From contig JAEUQE010000024.1 in NCBI GenBank assembly GCA_016789785.1, positions 1 through 55,469 of the forward strand: a stretch of DNA of 55,469 nucleotides, written 5' to 3'. A program made the position numbers and the translations under genes. The notes under the pieces were generated by a model. The model was given only the letters and a program-made list of their open reading frames with translations. It was not told where the DNA came from and did not search any database. Source of the stretch: Bryobacterales bacterium. GTDB taxonomy: Bacteria; Acidobacteriota; Terriglobia; Bryobacterales; Bryobacteraceae. Of this stretch, positions 26,062 to 32,922 are shown piece after piece (the stretch's first letter is position 1; the number at the start of each line of letters is the position of its first letter).

Positions 26062-27399
26062 ATGAAGACAACGTGGTTCGTTTCTCGTCATCTGGGTTTG
26101 GGCTTAGCGCTCACCTTGTCTGCGCAATTGGTGGTAGGGCAGGAAGCGCCTCCTCCGGGCGGCGGTGGTGGCGGCGCCCCTGCGGGCGGCCCGACCACGG
26201 GAGGCGGAACCACCGGTGGATCTCCGGGTGGCGTTGGCAATCCGGGCGGCATTCCCGGTGGCACGACCGGACGGCCCGGGCAGCCAGGGCAGCAATTTCC
26301 CAATCCGAACGATCCCCGCCAGCAGCAGCAGAATCGCTTTCCCGAGATGCAGCGTCCGATCTTCCTCTCCGGAAAGGTGGTGATGGAAGACGGCACGGCG
26401 CCACCGGAGCCCGTCACAATCGAGCGCGTGTGCAATGGCATCCACAGGCCCGAAGGCTACACCAACAGCAAAGGGCATTTCAGCTTTCAGCTGGGCCAGA
26501 ACAACGGAATTTTCAATGATGCGAGCGTGAGTTCGGCGGGCGACTTCGGTGACTTCACGCGCAACAGTCCGACCAACCCAGGGATGGGGGGAATGGGCCG
26601 TCAGGTGAGTGAACGCGAATTAATGGGCTGCGAGCTTCGTGCGTCGCTGCCCGGCTATCGCTCCGAAGTGGTGAACCTTTCCGGGCGCCGGTTCATGGAC
26701 AATCCCGATGTCGGCACCATCATTCTGCGGCGGCTTGGCAACGTGGAAGGACTGACGGTCAGCATCACAAGCGCGGCCGCGCCGAAGGACGCAAAGAAGG
26801 CTTTTGAGAAGGGCCGCGACCTGGCACGCAAGCAGAAGTTCCCCGATGCGCAGAAGGAGTTGGAGAAAGCCGTTCAGATCTATCCGAAGTACGCGAATGC
26901 GTGGCAGGATCTGGGAGCGGTGCACGAAGCGCAGAATCATAACGAGGATGCTCGCAAGGCCTATTTGCAGGCGCTCGAAGCAGATGCGAAGCTGGTGAAG
27001 CCCTACGTGCAAATGGCTTGGATGGCGGCGCGCGAGAATAAGTGGCAGGAATGTCTGGATGCGAGCGACCGTGCGCTGAAGCTGAATCCTTTCGATTTTC
27101 CGGGAGCTTACTTCGTGAATGCCGTGGCCAATCTGAATCTGCAGAAGTTCGATGCGGCGGAGAAGAGCGCGCGGGAGGGCGTGAAGCTCGACTCGGCGAA
27201 GCGCATCCCTAAGATGCGGCATATTCTCGGCATCGCGCTGGCGCAGAAGCAGGATTTCGAAGGCGCGAAGGAGGAGTTGAAGGGATACATGGCGATGCTC
27301 CCGGCCGATTCACCCGACATGCCGACGGTGAAGAATCAGCTCGCACAGGTTGAGAAGTTCGCCAGCGCGCAGAAGCCGGCGGGCAATCCGCAGCCGTAG
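26062..27399 (+). CDS. Secreted protein with Gly/Pro-rich linker, beta domain and TPRs
   Basis: 445 residues. A signal peptide ends near residue 27 (AQLVVGQ). Residues ~28-95 are a low-complexity Gly/Pro/Thr/Gln linker (PPPGGGGGG, then many GG-PGG units). Residues ~100-220 form a beta-rich domain that looks like a carboxypeptidase-regulatory/Cna-B sandwich (FLSGKVVMEDGTAPPEPVTI, GYTNSKGHFSFQ). TPRs fill residues ~235-420 (KAFEKGRDLARKQKFPDAQK and two or three more units). The architecture suggests a periplasmic or surface scaffold. The start has GAAGGGAG upstream; a terminator follows at 27426. Confidence 0.8.
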   Translation: MKTTWFVSRHLGLGLALTLSAQLVVGQEAPPPGGGGGGAPAGGPTTGGGTTGGSPGGVGNPGGIPGGTTGRPGQPGQQFPNPNDPRQQQQNRFPEMQRPIFLSGKVVMEDGTAPPEPVTIERVCNGIHRPEGYTNSKGHFSFQLGQNNGIFNDASVSSAGDFGDFTRNSPTNPGMGGMGRQVSERELMGCELRASLPGYRSEVVNLSGRRFMDNPDVGTIILRRLGNVEGLTVSITSAAAPKDAKKAFEKGRDLARKQKFPDAQKELEKAVQIYPKYANAWQDLGAVHEAQNHNEDARKAYLQALEADAKLVKPYVQMAWMAARENKWQECLDASDRALKLNPFDFPGAYFVNAVANLNLQKFDAAEKSAREGVKLDSAKRIPKMRHILGIALAQKQDFEGAKEELKGYMAMLPADSPDMPTVKNQLAQVEKFASAQKPAGNPQP

Positions 27400-27425
27400 C
27401 TTCGAGCGATCAGAACGATGAAGGG

Positions 27426-27453
27426 AGGGCCGCTCCAGGTGGGGCGGCCCTTT
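27426..27453 (+). terminator. Terminator-like hairpin after the TPR gene
   Basis: An 11-bp stem (AGGGCCGCTCC with GGGGCGGCCCT, one wobble) around a 4-base loop AGGT, followed by TTCGCTT. It lies 27 bases after the stop. Confidence 0.75.
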
Positions 27454-27594
27454 CGCTTGGGACTGCGTTTCAGAAGCTCAGTCGCGCGTTTCTTGTGGTG
27501 GTCTCGCGCCCCATCACAACTCGTCGCAGTAGTGACATCGCAACTACACAGGAGAGGATCGCCACCGTTGTTCACAGGTAACCTCGGAAATCGA

Positions 27595-28155
27595 TCAGTC
27601 CTTGCTTCCACCGTCATTGGCCGGCCCCTCGTTACTCGCAACCGCGTGGCTGTCAAGCACCTCTCGAATGAATTCCGCTTTGGCTACCGTGTAGGCGCCC
27701 CGATCTTCTCGATGCAGGCTGAACAACCGGTGCTTTAACTCCGAAAGCGATTCCTGATTGCAGGACTACGCCGAAGGATGTCGCGGAAGAGGAGGTAGTC
27801 CCGCCATTGGCTACCTGCGTGTTGTACAACGTGCAGGTGGACCGTACGAACGCCGGGAGATGACTCGGCAACGAAGAGATGTCCGCCGGAATCTTCGTAG
27901 TCTCCTCGATAGAGGTTAACCCACGACGCTCAACCGGCGAACGATCTCCGGCAGCGTGTCGGATGCGATCACACCGGCAACAATGTCGAGCACTGGCTTC
28001 GATGGCAGGCCGGGTACCGATGTGCTACCAACGTGCTGGATGTCGGCTAACAGCTCTCCGCATGCACCCCGCACCACGCGGCAGACCTCAGCCGCCAGGA
28101 TGAACCACCCCGAATCATGCTCTACGATTCTGACGGAGCCCCTTTCGAGTCCGAT
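27595..28155 (-). pseudogene. GrpB-family domain broken by two frameshifts
   Basis: GrpB (UPF0157, nucleotidyltransferase-like fold) features are spread over three frames. The first part, GLERGSVRIVEHDSGW to QHVGSTSVPGLPSKPVLDI, ends at a TAA near 27916. Removing one base of TTAACC restores VVGYLYRGDYEDSGGHLF, then RTVHLHVV and QWRDYLLFRDILR in the second frame. After another stop near 27735 the third frame gives SELKHRLFSLHREDRGAYTV, then KAEFIREVL, to a TGA at 27595. The order of pieces is exactly that of a complete GrpB protein, so this is a decayed gene. Its N-terminal part is fused to a toxin (see 27916-28503). Confidence 0.85.
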
Positions 28156-28503
28156 CGCTTTCGCGGATCTTCTTCTGCTGAACCAGCCGCAATCAACCAC
28201 CTCAAACGAGCCGGGACTGGCTCTGTCAATGGCGGCCAGGATTGCCGGAATGCTCTGCCTGATGATCGGCAATTGGATCGCAGAGAGCGCCACTACCGCC
28301 AAGCGGCGCCCTGGAAGGTTCTGCTCATGATTCAAAGTCTGATCGCCAGTGAGCAGGACCTCGATCCCGGCAGCTTCCGCTGCGCTGAGCAACTCACCAT
28401 TCTTCAACCCGGCCCACCCCATGAAGGCGACCGTGACGGTTTCGTGCGGCGCCAACAACCTTCGTAGCGCATGGTCCAGGTGCTCGTCCAGCAAAACTTT
28501 CAC
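27916..28503 (-). CDS. DUF5615 PIN-like toxin fused to a truncated GrpB domain
   Basis: 195 residues. Residues 1-105 form a complete DUF5615 toxin: LLDEHLD with D6 and E7, WAGLKNGELLSAAEAAG, LLTGDQ, and QNLPGRRLAVVALSA, ending in SFEVVDC where family members normally stop. A basic linker (GWFSRRRSAKA) leads straight into the first ~80 residues of GrpB, ended by a frameshift. Compared with the paralogue at 3713-4048 (111 residues) the extra 84 residues are foreign. The toxin part may still work. Its ATG overlaps the antitoxin stop (ATGA, 28500-28503). Confidence 0.8.
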   Translation of the reverse strand: MKVLLDEHLDHALRRLLAPHETVTVAFMGWAGLKNGELLSAAEAAGIEVLLTGDQTLNHEQNLPGRRLAVVALSAIQLPIIRQSIPAILAAIDRASPGSFEVVDCGWFSRRRSAKAIGLERGSVRIVEHDSGWFILAAEVCRVVRGACGELLADIQHVGSTSVPGLPSKPVLDIVAGVIASDTLPEIVRRLSVVG

Positions 28504-28745
28504 GAGGTCTGGGGTTCAGACCAGCCGTGCGCAAACTCGATCAGGCGTTTGATCTGGTCAATCGAAATTGTAGGGAATCCCTCGGAGAGTTCCTCTATCG
28601 TCTCTCCCAGATCGTAGCTGCCGACGATGGCGTCAGGCATGATACGTGTCCCGCGAATGACGGGCCGGCCAGACACTTTTCCAGGCACGCATTCGATGAG
28701 TTCGCATTGCATCCAATCGATGGCCGAGTCTCTGTCGGTGGTCAT
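28500..28745 (-). CDS. DUF433 antitoxin
   Basis: 81 residues of the DUF433 family: MQCELIECVPGKVSGRPVIR, then GTRIMPDAIVGSYDLG, then helices with SIDQIKRLIEFA. It is the antitoxin of the second DUF433/DUF5615 module, coupled to the toxin by a 4-base overlap. GAGGTGA lies 6 bases before the ATG. It shares the PGKVSG and RGTR core with the antitoxin at 3477 but differs outside it, so the two modules are old paralogues or separate arrivals, not a recent duplication. Confidence 0.88.
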   Translation of the reverse strand: MTTDRDSAIDWMQCELIECVPGKVSGRPVIRGTRIMPDAIVGSYDLGETIEELSEGFPTISIDQIKRLIEFAHGWSEPQTS

Positions 28746-29084
28746 CCGGCTTCACCTCACTCTCATCTTACATTGGCTCTGCGCTCAGGGCCAAGCCAGC
28801 GTGAATTGGACGTTCCAGTGGGCGACTCTGACGAGAGATCCACATAAACTCAGCAGTAGCACTCTTCCTGGTAGCGGGCGGGCCTCAAACGTCCAAGCTC
28901 CAGGTGTCGCCTTGAGAGCCGACACTGGACGCGTGCGCTACCATCGCATGGCGCTCATCACAGACGACACCGTACTTAAGAAGAGTGGGGGCCTCGACAT
29001 GGTTGTCGCGGCGGCAGGGAACGGTGGCGAAGCTTCGATACGATTGGCTGCGCCACCGCCTCAGATTGCGTGGATCGGGTGACG
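28746..29084. other. Gene-free stretch between divergent genes' outer ends
   Basis: A plus-strand frame stays open for about 100 codons to 29082 but has no start signal and no recognisable similarity. I see no RNA gene or terminator with a T-run. Confidence 0.4.
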
Positions 29085-30485
29085 TCAGTACTCGCGATCC
29101 TTCTTGACGCCGGGCTCGGGCATCGGATACTTGCCGCTCGCCATCAACTGCAAGGGCGCGGGACCATCGGGAGTGAGCTTGTCCACATCGGGCGCGAACT
29201 CGTGCGGGCAGTTCAGGATCTGATCGTAGGTGATGATCTGCCCGGTATGCGCGGCCATGCGGCCCATGGATGTCACCAGACTCGCTTCGGCGCCGCGGCG
29301 AACCTCGTTGTATGGCTTGTCCTTGCGGATAGCCTCGACCAAATCATCCCATTCCCATTGGTACGGGCTCTTTTCCGGTTGCGGGAATGCCCACAGCACG
29401 TTGGGATCGGGCTGCAAGGGGAGTTCCTTGCGATTGTTCACGCGAGGAATGCTCTGCCCTTTGTAGATGCGCGTGATGCCCGGTGTGTGCGAGAGCGTCG
29501 AGATCACCGCCGATGCCTTTGAGCCATGCGCGTAGCTTGCGAACTCGTCGCGCGCGCCCGCCATGTTGCGGCCATCGAAGTAGAGGCGAGTGCCATCGGG
29601 ATAGACGAACTGCACCGAGTAGGTGTCGAAGTTCTGATCCATCGAGTCACCACGATAGTGCCGTCCGCCGAGACCGTGCGCTTCCACGGGCCATGCGCCC
29701 TTCATCCAACTGCACTCGTCGATCTGATGAATGTAGTAATCGCTGAAGACGCCGCCGCTCGCCCAGAGGAATGCGTGGAAACGGCTGAGCTGATACATCA
29801 CTTCCGGCATGCCGTCGGGCCTGGGCGGAGCGGTACCACCTCCCTGCCCCATGCGGTAACCGCGCATGGCGATGATCTCGCCGATCTGGCCGTCGCGAAT
29901 CCGGTTCAGCAGTTCCTGGCGCGCGCGGCAGTGGCGCACCATCAAGCCGACAGCCGCCTTCAGGTTCTTGCTGGAGGCGAGATCGGCGAGTTCGAACATG
30001 CGCTTGGTGGTCGGCCCATCCACAGTGACGGGCTTTTCCATGAACGTGTGCAGGCCCTTGTCAATCGCATACTTGAAGTGGACCCAACGGAACGCAGGCG
30101 GTGTGCCCAGGATGACGACGCCGCCGGGCTTCAGCGAATCCATCGCGTGCTTGTAGGCATCGAAGCCGAGGAAGCGGCGCTCGGCGGGCACGTCGACTTT
30201 GTCACCGTACTGCGTCTTGAGCTTGTCGTAATTGTCGTTGAGTTTCTTGGGAACCACATCCGCCATGGCGACCAGCTTGATGGGGCCGTTCTCGACCGAG
30301 AGCGCATTGCCGGCGGCGCCCGTACCGCGTCCGCCCGCACCGACAAGAGCAACCTCCAAAGTGTTGTTCTCCGCCGCATGGACGTGCGGCAGTGCGACGC
30401 CGGCGAGCGCGGAAACGCTCGCAACGCGGCTGGTGGCGGTGAGGAATTCGCGCCGGGACTTCGCGTTCACTGGGTTTTCATTCAT
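29085..30485 (-). CDS. Tat-exported Gfo/Idh/MocA-family oxidoreductase
   Basis: 466 residues. A twin-arginine signal (AKSRREFLTATSRVASVSAL) is followed by the Rossmann fold (EVALVGAGGRGTGAAG, about 44-59), the ILGTPPAFRWVHFKYAI segment and the MEKPVTVDG motif where the family lysine is expected. The C-terminal domain includes GGVFSDYYIHQIDECSWM and DPNVLWAFPQPE. It is an NAD(P)-dependent sugar or polyol oxidoreductase by family; the substrate is unknown and export implies a periplasmic role with tightly bound cofactor. The ATG at 30485 begins the Tat signal; AAAGGA lies 14 bases upstream. The gene at 30664-31971 lies upstream in the same direction. Confidence 0.85.
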   Translation of the reverse strand: MNENPVNAKSRREFLTATSRVASVSALAGVALPHVHAAENNTLEVALVGAGGRGTGAAGNALSVENGPIKLVAMADVVPKKLNDNYDKLKTQYGDKVDVPAERRFLGFDAYKHAMDSLKPGGVVILGTPPAFRWVHFKYAIDKGLHTFMEKPVTVDGPTTKRMFELADLASSKNLKAAVGLMVRHCRARQELLNRIRDGQIGEIIAMRGYRMGQGGGTAPPRPDGMPEVMYQLSRFHAFLWASGGVFSDYYIHQIDECSWMKGAWPVEAHGLGGRHYRGDSMDQNFDTYSVQFVYPDGTRLYFDGRNMAGARDEFASYAHGSKASAVISTLSHTPGITRIYKGQSIPRVNNRKELPLQPDPNVLWAFPQPEKSPYQWEWDDLVEAIRKDKPYNEVRRGAEASLVTSMGRMAAHTGQIITYDQILNCPHEFAPDVDKLTPDGPAPLQLMASGKYPMPEPGVKKDREY

Positions 30486-30617
30486 GGTGTATTGAGAGGT
30501 CCTTTCACTCGCCGTCAGCATATCGCAAAGCGAAGTGCGATGGTGTCAGAGGAGAGGTGCGCAGGCGGAGAGTGCGGAAGGGGGGGTGGATGGGCGACGG
30601 GAGGCTGATAATGAACG

Positions 30618-30648
30618 GGACCGGCGCCATCAGGCATGGAGCCGGTCC
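30618..30648 (-). terminator. Long hairpin between two exported oxidoreductase genes
   Basis: GGACCGGC/GCCGGTCC (8 bp) encloses CCAT/ATGG (4 bp) with a one-base mismatch on each side and a 5-base loop. It lies 15 bases after the stop of the gene at 30664 and has no T-run. It could stabilise or attenuate the transcript between the two genes. Confidence 0.5.
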
Positions 30649-30663
30649 ATCTTCACTCAGAAA

Positions 30664-31971
30664 TCAGACGTCCAGTTTCCACGGCGAACGGTACTTCGCC
30701 TTCAAGTGCTGCTTCACGGAATCCTGCTTGACGGTCCAATTCGCCTCATCCCAATCCAGGCGCTGGTTGAAACGCATCGCAAGATTGCCGAGAATGCAGA
30801 CCGTGGATGACCGCACGCACGTCTCGATCTCGCTGGTGGGCTTCTGGCGCGTGCGGATGCACTCGAGCCAGTTCTTCCAGTGCGGCACGTTCATATCCCG
30901 CATCTGGTTGTCGTTCTCCCATGACTGGCGCTCCGCGTCTTTCTTATTGGGGATCAGCCAGCAGCCGCGGCGGCTCACAATCAGGGATGCTTCCGTGCCG
31001 TGAATCGACGTGCCCGCGCCGTGATCGCCGAACATCGGCAGTGGATTGCACGTGCGGCTTTCATAGCTTGCCAGCCACTTCGGATAGAGGAACGTCGCGA
31101 GCATCGTATCCGGCGTATCGCTGTTGTCGGTGACATAGAATTTGGAGCCCATGGCGGTCACGGCGGTCGGCATCACTTCGTTGAAGCATTGATGCAGCGG
31201 GTCAATGAGGTGCACGCCCCAATCGGTCATCGCGCCGCCGGCGTAGTCCCAGAAGTAGCGAAACGTGGGAAACGTGGTGACGCCGACGCCGAAGCGGTTC
31301 TTGTTGAACGGAACTCTGCGGGCGGGCCCGAGCCACATATCCCAATCGAGTTCCTTGGGCGCTTCGCTATCGGTGGGGCTTCCCCAGCCTTCGCGTTTTG
31401 TGAGACCGGACTGCCAGGTGTGGCAGAACGTGATCTCGCCGAGAGTGCCCGCCTTCACGAGTTCCGCAGCCTTCTTGAAGTAGCCACCCGAGCGCTGCAT
31501 GGTACCGGCCTGGACGACGCGCGAGTACTTGCGCGCGGCCTGCACCATCTTCTGTCCTTCCTCGACATACACGCACGCGGGCTTTTCGACATAGACATCC
31601 TTGCCGGCTTTGCACGCGGCGACGGTCATGTAGGCATGCCAGTGATCGGGCGTGGAGATGCAGACGGCGTCAATGCTTTTGTCGACGAGGATCTCGCGGA
31701 AGTCGCGGACGGACTTCGGCTGATGACCACCTTTGCGCGCGATCGCTTCGCCCTTTTCGAGCGCGGGTTGATAGACATCGCACAGCGCCGCGACTTCGAT
31801 GTTGTCAAGCCGCATGGAGTATCCGATGTTGCCGGAACCCATCGCGCCCAAGCCGATGAAGCCGAGCCGCACGCGATCATTCGCTCCGCGCACGTTGCCC
31901 GTGAATAGCGAGGTGGTGAACATGGCACCCGCTGACGATAGAAGGCCTCTGCGGCCGATCTCTTGGCTCAT
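30664..31971 (-). CDS. Tat-exported Gfo/Idh/MocA-family oxidoreductase
   Basis: 435 residues. The N-terminus (EIGRRGLLSSAGAMFTTSLF) is a twin-arginine-type signal. The Rossmann fold shows RLGFIGLGAMGSGNIG (about 34-49), followed by ISTPDHWHAYM and the family motif AGKDVYVEKPACVYVEEG near residue 125. The C-terminal domain includes FWDYAGGAMTDWGVHLID, with the histidine often used in catalysis. AAGGAG stands 5 bases before the ATG. It lies 178 bases upstream of the second exported member, with a hairpin between them. The pair may act on the same sugar; this is inference. Confidence 0.87.
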   Translation of the reverse strand: MSQEIGRRGLLSSAGAMFTTSLFTGNVRGANDRVRLGFIGLGAMGSGNIGYSMRLDNIEVAALCDVYQPALEKGEAIARKGGHQPKSVRDFREILVDKSIDAVCISTPDHWHAYMTVAACKAGKDVYVEKPACVYVEEGQKMVQAARKYSRVVQAGTMQRSGGYFKKAAELVKAGTLGEITFCHTWQSGLTKREGWGSPTDSEAPKELDWDMWLGPARRVPFNKNRFGVGVTTFPTFRYFWDYAGGAMTDWGVHLIDPLHQCFNEVMPTAVTAMGSKFYVTDNSDTPDTMLATFLYPKWLASYESRTCNPLPMFGDHGAGTSIHGTEASLIVSRRGCWLIPNKKDAERQSWENDNQMRDMNVPHWKNWLECIRTRQKPTSEIETCVRSSTVCILGNLAMRFNQRLDWDEANWTVKQDSVKQHLKAKYRSPWKLDV

Positions 31972-32028
31972 GATTGCTCCTTACCGTATTTCATCGTAAT
32001 CCGGCGGCAGTGTGCGTGGTGGTGTGGT

Positions 32029-32667
32029 TCAGGCAATTTCTTCAGGCACACCGGAATGAATGCGCGGACCGGGCTCCTGCGCGGCGAGGATCTGCGCTTC
32101 GTGCTCCAGCAATTCCTGCCAGCGGCGATCGACGCGCTCGGGCTTTTCCACTGCCTTGGCGAGTTTCAGGAACACAAGATAGTGGCCGAGTTCGGAAGAA
32201 TAGAGACGCTGATAGAAGGCGGCCAACTCCGCATCCCGAGCCGCTTCGGCGAGTACGGCAAACCGTTCGCAGGAGCGCGATTCGATGAGCGCGGAGATGA
32301 GCAGACGGTCGACCACTTCGCTGGCGCCGGCGCCTTTTCTCACGAGTTGGCGCAGCGCGTTCGCGTAGGGATTCTTGTGCATGCGCTGCAAGCGTCCGCC
32401 GCGGCGTGTGAGCAGGCGGTTGACTTGCGAGAGATGCGCTGCTTCATCGCGAGCGACGTCGGTCATGGCCTGGACCCATCCGGGGACGCCGGGCTCGGGC
32501 CATTTCGTAAGCAGTTCGAGCGCGTTGTTTGCAGCTTTCTTTTCGAGGAAGGCGTGGTCGTTGAGTAGCGCGATGGGATCGGCGAGCACGGCCTGGGCCC
32601 AATGCGGCGGCGTGCGCGTGAGGAGCGGCAGATCGTGTTCCGTGCGCGGTGGAGCGAGCGAGTTCAC
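32029..32667 (-). CDS. miaE: tRNA-(ms2io6A)-hydroxylase MiaE-like diiron protein
   Basis: 212 residues. MiaE hydroxylates the isopentenyl group of ms2i6A at tRNA position 37. It is a ferritin-like four-helix protein with a diiron centre; candidate ligands are in NDHAFLEKKAA, DEAAHLSQV, IESRSCERF and YSSELGHY, the usual ExxH-type spacing. The start is the GTG at 32667, giving VNSLAPP; no ATG is in frame nearby. It is next to exported oxidoreductases but shows no functional link to them. Confidence 0.85.
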   Translation of the reverse strand: MNSLAPPRTEHDLPLLTRTPPHWAQAVLADPIALLNDHAFLEKKAANNALELLTKWPEPGVPGWVQAMTDVARDEAAHLSQVNRLLTRRGGRLQRMHKNPYANALRQLVRKGAGASEVVDRLLISALIESRSCERFAVLAEAARDAELAAFYQRLYSSELGHYLVFLKLAKAVEKPERVDRRWQELLEHEAQILAAQEPGPRIHSGVPEEIA

Positions 32668-32703
32668 ATTCTTGAGCTAACGCATCGGTGGTGGTGGGGA
32701 GGG

Positions 32704-32922
32704 ATAACGAAAAGGCTGTTACTCTCCTTCGAAGATGCCGCCAAGCTTGAGTGGCTTCGCGGTGCGGCCAAGAAAGGTTTCGAAGCGACGGAGCGGGGCG
32801 ACGTAGTGTCTCTGGAGTCAGACGAAGAGATCGATGAGTTCGTTGATCAGATCCGCAAAGAAGTCCGCGAAGGCCGCGAGCCCCACTCCACCGCCGCGCT
32901 CGACTCCCTCAAGCTGATCTGA
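32704..32922 (+). CDS. Small antitoxin-like ORF without a standard start
   Basis: About 72 residues: TKRLLLSFEDAAKLEWLRGA, then KKGFEATERGDVVSLESDEE, then IDEFVDQIRKEVREG. The acidic helical C-terminus and the 'GDVVSLESDEEID' turn recall ParD-like antitoxins, but I cannot name the family. The frame is open upstream, but where the protein seems to begin there is ATA (32704) after GGGGAGGG; no ATG, GTG or TTG fits. Either the start codon has been lost or a distant upstream ATG is used. No toxin gene is adjacent. Confidence 0.4.
   Translation: MTKRLLLSFEDAAKLEWLRGAAKKGFEATERGDVVSLESDEEIDEFVDQIRKEVREGREPHSTAALDSLKLI

Noticed and set aside
28750..29082. A plus-strand frame open for about 100 codons
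   Set aside because: No start signal or recognisable motif; treated as intergenic.
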